Shown here in pieces: positions 1 to 7,738 of a stretch of DNA of 64,000 bases. Origin of the DNA: JAJFJD01 sp965228975 (GTDB lineage Bacteria; Pseudomonadota; Alphaproteobacteria; UBA8366). The position numbers were made by a program, and so were the translations under genes. The stretch is from NCBI GenBank assembly GCA_965228975.1, contig OZ245851.1, positions 4,402,001-4,466,000 of the forward strand, given 5' to 3'. Position 1 is the first letter of the stretch, and every line of letters begins with the position of its first letter. The notes beneath the pieces were generated by a model that had not been told where the DNA came from, ran no database searches, and worked only from the letters and a program-made list of their open reading frames with translations.

Positions 1-174
1 CATCGTGAACCTCGGTAGCTAGCTCTGCAGGCGTTGCATGCAAAGCGAATTTGCCCGATCCGCGCGGAAAGGTAAAATCCCGAGAACGTTACCGCGGATT
101 GTGCCCCATCCGCATTCCCGGCCACGGCGCCACGGCATATCGACAAAAGACCCAACAAGAGACAGGGACGGACC

Positions 175-1305
175 ATGTATGACATCGTTTTGAAAGGCGG
201 CCGCGTGGTCGATCCGGGCCAGGGTCTCGATGCGGTCACCGACGTCGCCTTCCAGGACGGTCGCGTCGCGGCGGTCGGCGACGGGCTCGGCGGCGAAGAC
301 GCGAAGGAGACGCGCGACGTTTCCGGTCGTTTGGTGACGCCGGGACTGGTCGATATCCATGCCCATGTCTATTGGGGCGCTACCTATCTCAGCGTCGAGG
401 CGGAACGGGTCGCGCGGCGCAGCGGCACCACCACCTTCGTCGATGCCGGCACCGCCGGGGCCGGCACCTTCCACGGCTTTCGCAAACTGATCATCGAGCC
501 GTCCGAGCTACGGATCATCGCCTTCCTCAACATCAGCCATGCCGGCATCTACGGCTACGGGCCCGGCTTCATGGTAGGCGAGACCAGCGAGCTGCGGCTG
601 CTTCATCCCGGCGCCTGCGTGAAGGTCGCGCAGGAAAACAAAGATCTGATCTGCGGCGTCAAGGTACGGCTGGGCAGCAACGTCTCGGAGCTCGTCGGGA
701 TCGGCGCGCTGGACTGTGCGATCGAGGCGGCGGAGGAATTGGACCTGCCGGTGATGGTGCATATCGGCGCGCCGCCGCCGCGCCGCAAGGACATCCTGGA
801 GCGGCTGCGGCCCGGCGACATCCTGACCCATTGCTGCCGCATGTTCCCGAACGCGGCGATCGACAGCAACCGCAACATCCGCCGCGAGGTCGAGGAGTCG
901 CGCGAGCGCGGGATTATCTACGACGTCGGCCATGGCCGCGGATCGTTCGATTTCGACGTGGCCCGCGCCATGGTCGAAAACGGTTTCGTCCCCGACGTCA
1001 TGAGCAGCGACGTACATGTGAACAGCATCGACGGCCCTGCCTTCGATGTCCTTGTCACAATGTCGAAATTCCTGTCGCTCGGCGCGTCGTTGAGCGACGT
1101 CATCGCCGCCGGGACAAGCCGGGCCGCCGCCGCCGTCGCGCGGCCCGACCTCGGCACGCTGAAACCCGGGTCGCCGGGCGACGCCGTCGTCCTGCGGCAC
1201 GAAGAAGGCGCGTTCGAGTATCTCGACAGCCTGGGCCAGACCTATACAGGCGACCAGAAGCTGGAGCCGGAGGCTATGATCGTGAACGGGGCCTGGTGGG
1301 AATAA
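175..1305 (+). CDS. Amidohydrolase/deacetylase family metallohydrolase
   Basis: 376-residue member of the dihydroorotase/D-aminoacylase-like amidohydrolase superfamily, which hydrolyses C-N bonds using a metal centre in a TIM barrel. Seen: an N-terminal beta segment (LKGGRVVDPG), the HxH metal motif in VDIHAHVYWG (H62 and H64), a lysine in GVKVRLG that fits the carbamylated bridging ligand, histidines in MVHIGAPPP and LTHCCRMF, and the late Asp in SSDVHVNS. The C-terminal GTLKPGSPGDAVVL returns to the small beta domain as is usual. The ATG start gives family-typical length and follows a purine-rich GACAGGGACGG. The stop is 4 nt before the next start, so it heads an operon with two 2-oxoglutarate dioxygenases. 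The substrate is not predictable; an amide released by or feeding the dioxygenases is a guess. Confidence 0.85.
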   Translation: MYDIVLKGGRVVDPGQGLDAVTDVAFQDGRVAAVGDGLGGEDAKETRDVSGRLVTPGLVDIHAHVYWGATYLSVEAERVARRSGTTTFVDAGTAGAGTFHGFRKLIIEPSELRIIAFLNISHAGIYGYGPGFMVGETSELRLLHPGACVKVAQENKDLICGVKVRLGSNVSELVGIGALDCAIEAAEELDLPVMVHIGAPPPRRKDILERLRPGDILTHCCRMFPNAAIDSNRNIRREVEESRERGIIYDVGHGRGSFDFDVARAMVENGFVPDVMSSDVHVNSIDGPAFDVLVTMSKFLSLGASLSDVIAAGTSRAAAAVARPDLGTLKPGSPGDAVVLRHEEGAFEYLDSLGQTYTGDQKLEPEAMIVNGAWWE

Positions 1306-1309
1306 CCGA

Positions 1310-2359
1310 ATGAGCGACGCCGCCGACACGTTCGAAACGCTGCAGACGCCGCTGGATGATCCATCCGCCTGGCGCGGCGCGGACTTGCGCGCACGATCCG
1401 ACTGGATCGTCAGGCTGACCGACGCCGAAATCGCCGAGATCGAGGCGGCGTTGGACGGTGTGCGCGCGCGCCGGGGCGATCTTTTCACCATCACGAAGGA
1501 CGACTTTCCATTGCCGGCGCTCTCTGCGCGCCTGGAAGGATTGCGGCAGGTGCTGGAAGGCGGGCGCGGCTTCGCGTTGGTGCGCGGCCTGCCGGTGGAG
1601 CGGTACGGCGAGACCGACGCCCGGACGATCTTCTGGGGCCTGGCGCAGCATGTCGGCACCCCGGAACCGCAGGACGGTGCGGGCAACCTGATGCACGACG
1701 TCCGCGATACCGGCAAATCCTTCGCGGAGTCCGACACGCTGCGTGACTACCAGACCGACGCCGCGATCAACTTCCACAACGACGGCGCGGACATCTTCAT
1801 GCTGTGCTGCCTGCAGGCGGGCGCCAGCGGCGGGGAGAGCCTTCTGGTCAGCGCGGTCGAAGTCTTCAACGAGGCGATGCGCCGCCGCCCCGACCTGGCC
1901 GATATTCTGCAGCAGGCCTGCTGGCATATGGATACGCGCGGCCAACGGCGCGACGGCGTGAAGGTCCAGGTGATGCCGATCTATACCTATTGGAACGGCC
2001 AGCTCACGCCGAACTACAAGAACAGCCTGATGTACGCGGCCCAACGGTTCCCCGATGTGCCGCCCTTTACCGACGCCCAGAAGGAAGCGATCGCATTGCT
2101 CGACGAGATTTGCGGCGATCCGGACATCGCCCTGTCCTTCGTGATGGAACCGGGCGATATTCAAATCGCCAGCAATTACGCGACCTTCCACGCCCGGACA
2201 AGATACCGGGACAGCGGCGGCCCGGACCGCAGACGGCATCTGCTGCGGATCTGGCTGAGCATCCCGAACGGCCGGCCCTTGCCGCCCAATTTCGAAGGGA
2301 CGCGCGAATTCGGCGCGACCTATGCCCGGCGCATGACGCCGAACGGAGGAAAGCCATGA
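1310..2359 (+). CDS. TauD/TfdA family dioxygenase, copy 1
   Basis: 349-residue Fe(II)/2-oxoglutarate-dependent oxygenase of the TauD/TfdA family. The facial triad is visible: HND in INFHNDGAD supplies the first His and the Asp, and TFHART the distal His. The Arg in RRHLLRIWL is the expected 2-oxoglutarate carboxylate anchor. The N-terminal segment LDDPSAWRGADL and the C-terminal RPLPPNF/REFGATYARRM are shared with the following gene, so the two are paralogues. The start is 4 nt after the upstream amidohydrolase stop and the end overlaps the next gene by ATGA, so the three are probably one transcript. The family hydroxylates or desaturates small organic acids; the exact substrate is unknown. 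Confidence 0.88.
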   Translation: MSDAADTFETLQTPLDDPSAWRGADLRARSDWIVRLTDAEIAEIEAALDGVRARRGDLFTITKDDFPLPALSARLEGLRQVLEGGRGFALVRGLPVERYGETDARTIFWGLAQHVGTPEPQDGAGNLMHDVRDTGKSFAESDTLRDYQTDAAINFHNDGADIFMLCCLQAGASGGESLLVSAVEVFNEAMRRRPDLADILQQACWHMDTRGQRRDGVKVQVMPIYTYWNGQLTPNYKNSLMYAAQRFPDVPPFTDAQKEAIALLDEICGDPDIALSFVMEPGDIQIASNYATFHARTRYRDSGGPDRRRHLLRIWLSIPNGRPLPPNFEGTREFGATYARRMTPNGGKP

Positions 2360-3360
2360 GCGACTACCTGACCCAACGCGTCGACGACCCGTCCGCCTGG
2401 AGCGGCCCCGCGATCCGCGACCGGCAGGACTGGATCGTCGAGCTTAACTCCGACCAGGCCGATGCCATCCGCGCCGCGGTCCAGGTCGCGAAGGACAGCG
2501 GGCGCGACCTGCTCGACCTGGGCCGCGACGATTTCCCGATCCCGGCGCTTGCCGACGTCATCGATGGCGTACATCGGGAATTGGAAGGCGGGCGCGGCTT
2601 CACCGTCCTGCGCGGCCTGCCGATCGCCGAGATGTCGGAGGAGGACGCGAAAACGGTGTTGTGGGGACTCGGCCGCCATATCGGCACGCCGGAGCCGCAG
2701 GACGGCGCAGGAAACCTGGTGCACAGCGTGCGCGATACCGGCGCGCGGGTGGAGACGACGGACAACATCCGCAGCTTCCAGACCAACGATCCGCAACGGT
2801 TCCACAACGACGGCTGCGACACCTTCATGCTGATGTGCCGCCAGACCGCGAAGTCCGGCGGCCGCAGCCGACTCGCCAGCGCCGTGCAGATCTTCAACGA
2901 CATCCTGGAGCAGCGGCCCGACCTCGCCAAAGTGCTGCAAGAGGATTTCCACATGGACGCCCGCGGCCAGCGCCCCGATGGGGTCAAAATCCAGGTCATG
3001 CCGATCTATCACTGGTTCGCCGACCGCCTGTCGATCAATCTGAAGCTCCGCTACATCCATACCGCCCAGCGGTTCGACGAGGTGCCGCCGCTCAGCGCCG
3101 CCCAGAAAGAGGCGATCGCGCTGTTCGAAAAGGTCGCCGAGGAGAATGTGCTCGAGTTCGACATGCGGGCAGGTGACGCGCTGATCGCCAACAACTACAC
3201 GATCATCCACGGCCGGACCGGGTTCGAGGATTGGCCCGATCCCGACCAGCGGCGGCACATGCTGCGCCTGTGGCTAACCCTTCCGGTGGGGCGGCCCTTG
3301 CCGCCCGTCTTCAAGGGAAGCCGTGAATTTGGGGCAAGTTACGCGCGCAGAATGAATTGA
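2356..3360 (+). CDS. TauD/TfdA family dioxygenase, copy 2
   Basis: 334-residue paralogue of the preceding dioxygenase, roughly half identical by eye. It has its own complete triad: HND in RFHNDGCDTF, the His in IIHGRTGFE, and the 2-oxoglutarate Arg in RRHMLRLWL. The frame stays open further upstream, but the ATG overlapping the previous stop (ATGA) aligns exactly with the start of copy 1, gives MSDYLTQRVDDPSAW, and has an AGGAAA-type ribosome site. Copy 1 and copy 2 share the stretch GTPEPQDGAGNL and the RPLPP...SYARRM tail. Because both active sites look intact, a heteromeric pair or two sequential oxidations are both possible. Confidence 0.88.
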   Translation: MSDYLTQRVDDPSAWSGPAIRDRQDWIVELNSDQADAIRAAVQVAKDSGRDLLDLGRDDFPIPALADVIDGVHRELEGGRGFTVLRGLPIAEMSEEDAKTVLWGLGRHIGTPEPQDGAGNLVHSVRDTGARVETTDNIRSFQTNDPQRFHNDGCDTFMLMCRQTAKSGGRSRLASAVQIFNDILEQRPDLAKVLQEDFHMDARGQRPDGVKIQVMPIYHWFADRLSINLKLRYIHTAQRFDEVPPLSAAQKEAIALFEKVAEENVLEFDMRAGDALIANNYTIIHGRTGFEDWPDPDQRRHMLRLWLTLPVGRPLPPVFKGSREFGASYARRMN

Positions 3361-3454
3361 TAGATGGGTAAATATACCCTTGCGTGAGAATTCAGGCCCT
3401 GGCTGCCTTAATATTGCCTTATTCCGGGCAAATCGAAGCCACAGTCCCCGTGTG

Positions 3455-3587
3455 TACTAACCAGGCTGAGACCTCCCCTCTCAGACGAGGCTACGCCAAA
3501 CAGCCTCATTCAAGTATACGGCCTTGGCGTAAGGTCGTTCACTCCTGGCGGTCGCTGGCCCACCCCCAGCGACCGTCTTTCTTTTTG
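3455..3587 (+). ncRNA. Candidate small RNA with CCTCCCC hairpin loop
   Basis: The 276-base gap before ccmA contains three stacked structures and no convincing ORF. Hairpin 1 is CTGAGA/TCTCAG (3466-3484) presenting the loop CCTCCCC, which is complementary to ribosome-binding sites. Next comes either GAGGCT/AGCCTC (3487-3507) or the competing ACGCCAA/TTGGCGT pairing (3493-3530). Last is a 10-bp terminator stem followed by a T-rich run. C-rich (CCUCC-type) loops with an intrinsic terminator are typical of alphaproteobacterial trans-acting sRNAs. The 5' end is approximate. Alternatives: a 5' leader of ccmA with an attenuator, or just the terminator of the dioxygenase operon. Confidence 0.45.
3549..3587 (+). 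terminator. Intrinsic terminator upstream of ccmA
   Basis: Perfect 10-bp stem CGGTCGCTGG / CCAGCGACCG (3549-3558 and 3566-3575) with loop CCCACCC, followed by TCTTTCTTTTT. Orientation is plus. It should end transcripts from the dioxygenase operon or from the candidate sRNA and insulates ccmA, whose start is about 50 bases further on. Confidence 0.8.
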
Positions 3588-3636
3588 CCCCCCTCCTGCG
3601 ATACCTTGTGCGCTCCGCCAACAGCCGTGACGCGCG

Positions 3637-4287
3637 ATGCCCGATCAATTTTCCGCCGAGAACCTTCTCTGCATTCGAGGCGAGAGGATCGTGTTCACGG
3701 ATCTCGGATTCACGCTCGACAGCGGCGGCGCGATGGTGCTGCGCGGCCCGAACGGCAGCGGGAAGTCCAGCCTGCTGCGCCTCCTGGCTGGGCTCGGCCG
3801 GCCGGTCGAGGGTACTCTCCGCTGGAACGGCCACGACATCCGGGATGACTTCACCGCCCACCGCGCGCGAAGCGTATATGTCGGCCATGCCGACGGGGTC
3901 AAGCCGGCGCTCTCGGTGCGGGAGAATCTCGCTTTCTGGGCCGGGCTCGGCGACGGCGCCAACCGGGTGCAGGCCGCGATCGGGCGAATGGGACTCTTGG
4001 CGCTGGCCGATGTCGCGGGCCGGTTCCTCTCCGCCGGGGAAAAACGTCGGCTTGCCCTTGCGCGGCTGCTGGTGCGCGACGCGCCGCTTTGGCTGCTGGA
4101 CGAACCGACGGTCGGCCTCGATAGCGGGGCGCTGGACATCTTCGAATCGCTGCTGGCCGATCATTGCGCCAGCGGCGGCATGGTCGCGGTGTCGACCCAT
4201 ACGCCGATCCGCGTGGAGCCGGCCCAGGAGATGCAACTCGGCGATTTCGCCGTCGCCCGGATGGATCTGGAAACGACAGTCACATGA
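3637..4287 (+). CDS. ccmA: Heme exporter ATP-binding protein CcmA
   Basis: 216-residue ABC ATPase of the System I cytochrome c maturation pathway; with CcmB and CcmC it drives release of holo-CcmE from CcmCD. Motifs: Walker A GPNGSGKSS (about residues 38-46), signature LSAGEKRRLALARLL, Walker B LWLLDEPTVGLD, and switch His in VSTHTP. The length fits CcmA. It ends in an ATGA overlap with ccmB. A transcription terminator lies just upstream, so the promoter probably lies in the short stretch before this start. An overlapping longer frame (3608-4318) is a shadow. Confidence 0.93.
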   Translation: MPDQFSAENLLCIRGERIVFTDLGFTLDSGGAMVLRGPNGSGKSSLLRLLAGLGRPVEGTLRWNGHDIRDDFTAHRARSVYVGHADGVKPALSVRENLAFWAGLGDGANRVQAAIGRMGLLALADVAGRFLSAGEKRRLALARLLVRDAPLWLLDEPTVGLDSGALDIFESLLADHCASGGMVAVSTHTPIRVEPAQEMQLGDFAVARMDLETTVT

Positions 4288-4952
4288 TCGCCGCCTTCCG
4301 TCACATGATGCTGCGTGACTTGCGGCTGGCCCTGCGCCAGGGCGTGGATGCCGCGATGGCGGTCGCCTTCTTCGTCATCGCAGGCACGCTGTTCCCGCTG
4401 GGCGTGGGTCCGGAACCGAACATGCTGGCGCGGATCGCGGCGGGCGTCATATGGGTCACCGCCTTGCTGGCGGTGCTGCTGTCGCTCGACCGGCTGTTCC
4501 AGCAGGATTACGAGGACGGGTCGTTGGAACAATTGGTGCTCGCCCCGGTGCCGCTGGAAATCCTGGTGCTGGCCAAGATCAGCGCCCATTGGGTCATCAC
4601 CGGCGTGTTGCTGATCGCCGCCTCGCCGCTGCTCGCGATCTTCCTGAACATGCCGGCCGCGGCCTATCCGGTGTTGCTGCTCGCGATGGCCTTGGGCACG
4701 CCCAGTCTCAGCCTGATCGGCGCGATCGGTGCCGCCCTCAGCTTGGGCGCACGGCGCGGTGGCGTGCTGATGGCCGTACTGGTCTTGCCGCTCTACATTC
4801 CGGTGCTGATCTTCGGCGTCGGCGCCGCGGACGCCGCCGTGACGGGATTGAGCCCGCAACCGCATCTGCTTCTGCTCGGCGCGATCCTCGCCGCCGCCAT
4901 CCCCCTGGCCCCCTGGGCCGCCGCCGCCGCCCTGCGCCAAGCCACCGAATAG
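4284..4952 (+). CDS. ccmB: Heme exporter membrane protein CcmB
   Basis: 222-residue integral membrane protein with about six hydrophobic segments, the membrane partner of CcmA. The start used is the ATG overlapping the ccmA stop, giving MIAAFRHMMLRDLRLALRQG, a typical CcmB N-terminus; a longer in-frame extension exists but runs through ccmA. The conserved DYEDGSLEQLVL region and the GTPSLSLIGAIGAAL segment are present. In most genomes ccmC follows directly; here an MFS gene intervenes. Confidence 0.92.
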   Translation: MIAAFRHMMLRDLRLALRQGVDAAMAVAFFVIAGTLFPLGVGPEPNMLARIAAGVIWVTALLAVLLSLDRLFQQDYEDGSLEQLVLAPVPLEILVLAKISAHWVITGVLLIAASPLLAIFLNMPAAAYPVLLLAMALGTPSLSLIGAIGAALSLGARRGGVLMAVLVLPLYIPVLIFGVGAADAAVTGLSPQPHLLLLGAILAAAIPLAPWAAAAALRQATE

Positions 4953-5113
4953 GCCGCGATCCGACTGGACCGGCTGCCCGAATTGAATTGGCCCTTACCT
5001 TCCGACCGTCCGCCGTAGATATAACTTGCGAAATGCAATCGAGGCGGCGCTTGCCGCCGCTTGGCATTTCGGCGCAGTATCGCCGTCACCTACGCTGATC
5101 GAGACCCAACCGT

Positions 5114-6322
5114 ATGACACAAACAACTTCGCACGGCTGGCGCACGCCGACCCTGATTTTCCTGTCAGGCTGCCTGTTGCTGTTCCTGTCCTTCGGTACC
5201 CGTCAGGGCTTCGGTCTGTTCCTGCAACCGATCAGCGCCGAGTTCGGCTGGGGTCGCGAGGTCTTCGCCCTGGCCATCGCGATCCAGAACCTGATCGTCG
5301 GGGCCGCACAACCCTTTACCAGCGCGGTCGCCGACCGCTACGGCACGGGGCGGATGGTGGCCATCGGCGGGCTGCTGTACGCCAGCGGGCTGTTCATGAT
5401 GGCGAATGCCTCGACGCCCTTCGACGCCTATCTCAGCATGGGCGTCCTGGTCGGCCTCGGCCTCAGCGGAACCAGCTTCGCCATCGTCTTCTCGGCGATT
5501 GCCCGGGTCGTCCCGGACGAAAGACGCACTTTCGCCCTGGGCGCGGTCAGCTCGATCGGCTCGCTCGGCACGTTCACCATGGTACCGCTCGGCCAGGCCT
5601 TTCTCGACGCGTATGGCTGGATAACGGTTTTGACGATGCTCTGTTTCGTCATTCTGTTGACCGTGCCGGTCGGCTTCGTGCTGAAGGGCAAGCCCAAGGT
5701 GCACGCGAGCAAGCAGAGCCTCCGCGAAGCACTGCGCGAGGCACGGGGCCACCGGGGATACCGGCTGCTGGTGGCCGGCTTCTTCGTGTGCGGGTTCCAC
5801 GTCGCCTATATCGCCACGCATTTGCCGTCCTACATCGTCGACCGGGGCCTCTCCGCCGAGCTTGGCGCCTGGACCCTCGGACTGGTCGGTCTGTTCAACG
5901 TCGTCGGCGCGTTGGGCGGCGGATTCCTCGGCGACAAGATCAGCAAACGGTACCTGTTGAGCGCCCTCTACTTCGGCCGCGCGGTGCTCTTCACCGTGTT
6001 CGTGCTCACCCCGCTGACGGAAACCACCGTGCTGCTGTTCGGCGTCATCATGGGCTTGCTATGGCTCAGCACCGTGCCGGTGACGTCGGCGTTGGTCGCG
6101 CAAATCTTCGGTCCGCAATACATGGCCACGCTGTTCGGGATCGTCTTCTTCAGCCATCAAATCGGCGGCTTCCTGGGCGCTTGGCTCGGCGGCTACCTCT
6201 TCGATACGACCGGTTCCTACGACTTGGTCTGGTGGATTTCGGTCGCCTTAGGCCTCGCATCGGCCGCTCTGCACCTGCCGATCGACGAGAAACCGGTGTC
6301 GAGGCTTGCCACCGCCGAGTAA
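5114..6322 (+). CDS. MFS transporter, monocarboxylate/oxalate-formate type
   Basis: 402-residue major facilitator with about 12 predicted membrane segments. The MFS motif A region appears as ADRYGTGRM (loop 2-3) and again as GDKISKRY in the second half, the GDxxxxR-like repeat of the fold. The overall look (GTRQGFGLFLQPISAEFGWGRE near the N-terminus) resembles the monocarboxylate/OFA group that imports small organic acids. It sits in the middle of the ccm cluster, 161 bases after ccmB and 66 before ccmC, on the same strand. No role in cytochrome maturation is known for this family; co-transcription is plausible but a functional link is not shown. Confidence 0.85.
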   Translation: MTQTTSHGWRTPTLIFLSGCLLLFLSFGTRQGFGLFLQPISAEFGWGREVFALAIAIQNLIVGAAQPFTSAVADRYGTGRMVAIGGLLYASGLFMMANASTPFDAYLSMGVLVGLGLSGTSFAIVFSAIARVVPDERRTFALGAVSSIGSLGTFTMVPLGQAFLDAYGWITVLTMLCFVILLTVPVGFVLKGKPKVHASKQSLREALREARGHRGYRLLVAGFFVCGFHVAYIATHLPSYIVDRGLSAELGAWTLGLVGLFNVVGALGGGFLGDKISKRYLLSALYFGRAVLFTVFVLTPLTETTVLLFGVIMGLLWLSTVPVTSALVAQIFGPQYMATLFGIVFFSHQIGGFLGAWLGGYLFDTTGSYDLVWWISVALGLASAALHLPIDEKPVSRLATAE

Positions 6323-6388
6323 CACTCGCGCGAGCGCGACAAAATTTCACCGGAAATCGATGCAAAAAGTCCTTATATAGTGGGCATC

Positions 6389-7108
6389 ATGCATCGATTC
6401 GCGAATCCGACCCGATTTCTCAGGATCGCCAACGCCGTCCTTCCATGGACCGGCGGGCTGACCGTCCTGTTGCTTGGCGCCGGACTCTATCTGGCCTTAT
6501 TGAATTCGCCGCCCGACTATCAGCAGGGCGAGACGGTGCGCATCATGTATGTTCATGTGCCGTCGGCTTGGATGGCGCTGTTCGCCTATCTCACCATGGC
6601 GGTGGCGAGTGCCGTGGCGCTGATCTGGCGGCATCCGCTGGCCGACCTGACGGCGAAGGCCGCGGCCCCGATCGGCGCGGGCTTCACGGTCATCTGCCTC
6701 GCCACGGGCTCGCTTTGGGGCAAGCCCATGTGGGGAACCTGGTGGGTTTGGGATGCACGCCTCACCTCCATGCTGATCCTGCTGTTCCTGTATCTCGGCT
6801 ATATCGCGCTGGTGAATGCGTTCGACGACCCGAACCGCGGTTACCGCGCCGCCGGGATCCTGGCGCTGGTCGGCGTGGTAAACCTGCCGATCATCAAGTT
6901 CTCGGTCGATTGGTGGAATACGCTGCACCAACCCGCCAGCGTGATCCGGTTCGACGGCCCGGCGATCCATCCCGACATCCTATTGCCGTTGCTCGTCATG
7001 GCCGCCGCGTTCAAGTTCTTCTTTGCCACCGTCCTCATCCTCCGGATCCGCAGCGAGATCGCCGCCGCGAAGATCCGGAACCTGCAGCTCAGCCTGGCGC
7101 GGGGATAG
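6389..7108 (+). CDS. ccmC: Heme-handling protein CcmC
   Basis: 239-residue, six-TM heme handling protein that presents heme to CcmE. The tryptophan-rich WWD signature is visible as WGTWWVWDARLTS, with the flanking His in YVHVPSAW and a later His in NTLHQPASV. A GTG at 6380 would add three residues, but ATG at 6389 (MHRFANPTRF) matches the family better. About 66 bases separate it from the MFS gene, so it may have its own promoter. The ccmD start is only 7 nt after its stop. Confidence 0.94.
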   Translation: MHRFANPTRFLRIANAVLPWTGGLTVLLLGAGLYLALLNSPPDYQQGETVRIMYVHVPSAWMALFAYLTMAVASAVALIWRHPLADLTAKAAAPIGAGFTVICLATGSLWGKPMWGTWWVWDARLTSMLILLFLYLGYIALVNAFDDPNRGYRAAGILALVGVVNLPIIKFSVDWWNTLHQPASVIRFDGPAIHPDILLPLLVMAAAFKFFFATVLILRIRSEIAAAKIRNLQLSLARG

Positions 7109-7115
7109 CTCCACC

Positions 7116-7292
7116 ATGGAAAAGTATTTCAGCATGGGCGGACACGGCGCCTATATCTGGCCGTCCTACCTGATCGCGGCAGTGGTCCTGATCGCACTGC
7201 TGGTGACGTCGCTCCGCGCGGTACGTACGCGGGAGGCACAACTCAAGACGCTGCGGCAGGCGCGACGCCGCGGCACGGGAGAGTCGGAATGA
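7116..7292 (+). CDS. ccmD: Heme exporter protein CcmD
   Basis: 58-residue single-TM protein. MEKYFSMGGHGAYIWPSYL followed by a hydrophobic helix and a basic cytoplasmic tail is the classic CcmD form. It bridges CcmC, CcmE and CcmAB. The longer open frame (from 7023) overlaps ccmC; the ATG at 7116 is the family start. The stop overlaps ccmE (ATGA). Confidence 0.92.
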   Translation: MEKYFSMGGHGAYIWPSYLIAAVVLIALLVTSLRAVRTREAQLKTLRQARRRGTGESE

Positions 7293-7738
7293 CTCGAAAA
7301 CGGCGGCGGCTCTATGCCGTGATCAGCGGATTGACGATGTTGGGGGTCGCGGCGGCGTTGGTGTTGTTCGCGCTGAAGGACAATCTGGTGTTCTTCCATA
7401 GCCCGAGCGATGTCGTCGAGAAATCGGTCACGGCCGGGCAACGTATCCGGTTGGGCGGTCTGGTCGAAGAAGGCAGCGTGGAACGCGGCAGCGACACCAT
7501 CCGTTTCAGGATCACCGACATGAAAACCACCATCCCGGTGCGCTACGCCGGCATCGTCCCCGACCTTTTCCGTGAAGGACAAGGCGTCGTCGCCGAAGGG
7601 TCGCTCGACGCCAACGGTCAGTTCATCGCCAGCGAGGTCCTCGCCAAGCATGACGAACAATACATGCCGCCCGAGGTCGCCGATGCGCTGAAACGCGCCG
7701 GTCATTGGAAGGAAAACGAGGGAGCGACGAAAAAATGA
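7289..7738 (+). CDS. ccmE: Cytochrome c maturation heme chaperone CcmE
   Basis: 149-residue periplasmic, N-terminally anchored heme chaperone. Basic TRKRRRLY precedes one TM segment; the OB-fold has the VRYAGIVPDLFREGQGVVAEG stretch. The heme-attachment histidine is in LAKHDEQYMPPEV, matching the KHDE-Y-P consensus of the common CcmE type rather than the Cys variant. It overlaps ccmD and ccmF by 4 nt each. Confidence 0.95.
   Translation: MTRKRRRLYAVISGLTMLGVAAALVLFALKDNLVFFHSPSDVVEKSVTAGQRIRLGGLVEEGSVERGSDTIRFRITDMKTTIPVRYAGIVPDLFREGQGVVAEGSLDANGQFIASEVLAKHDEQYMPPEVADALKRAGHWKENEGATKK

Noticed and set aside
1..174. Possible partial gene at the left window edge
   Set aside because: No plus-strand frame with a plausible protein ends here, and the minus-strand frame 19-474 is antisense to the amidohydrolase; only upstream region of that gene is seen.
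508..1737. Long minus-strand open frame opposite the amidohydrolase and first dioxygenase
   Set aside because: Arg/His-rich translation typical of antisense to high-GC genes; both plus-strand genes have clear family motifs.
3384..3848. 154-codon open frame between the dioxygenase and ccmA
   Set aside because: It reads through the strong terminator hairpin and into ccmA in another frame; the region is better explained as structured RNA.
5026..7173. 715-codon plus-strand open frame spanning the MFS and ccmC genes
   Set aside because: Alternate-frame shadow: Arg-rich translation, no hydrophobic segments or motifs, and it crosses two well-supported genes.
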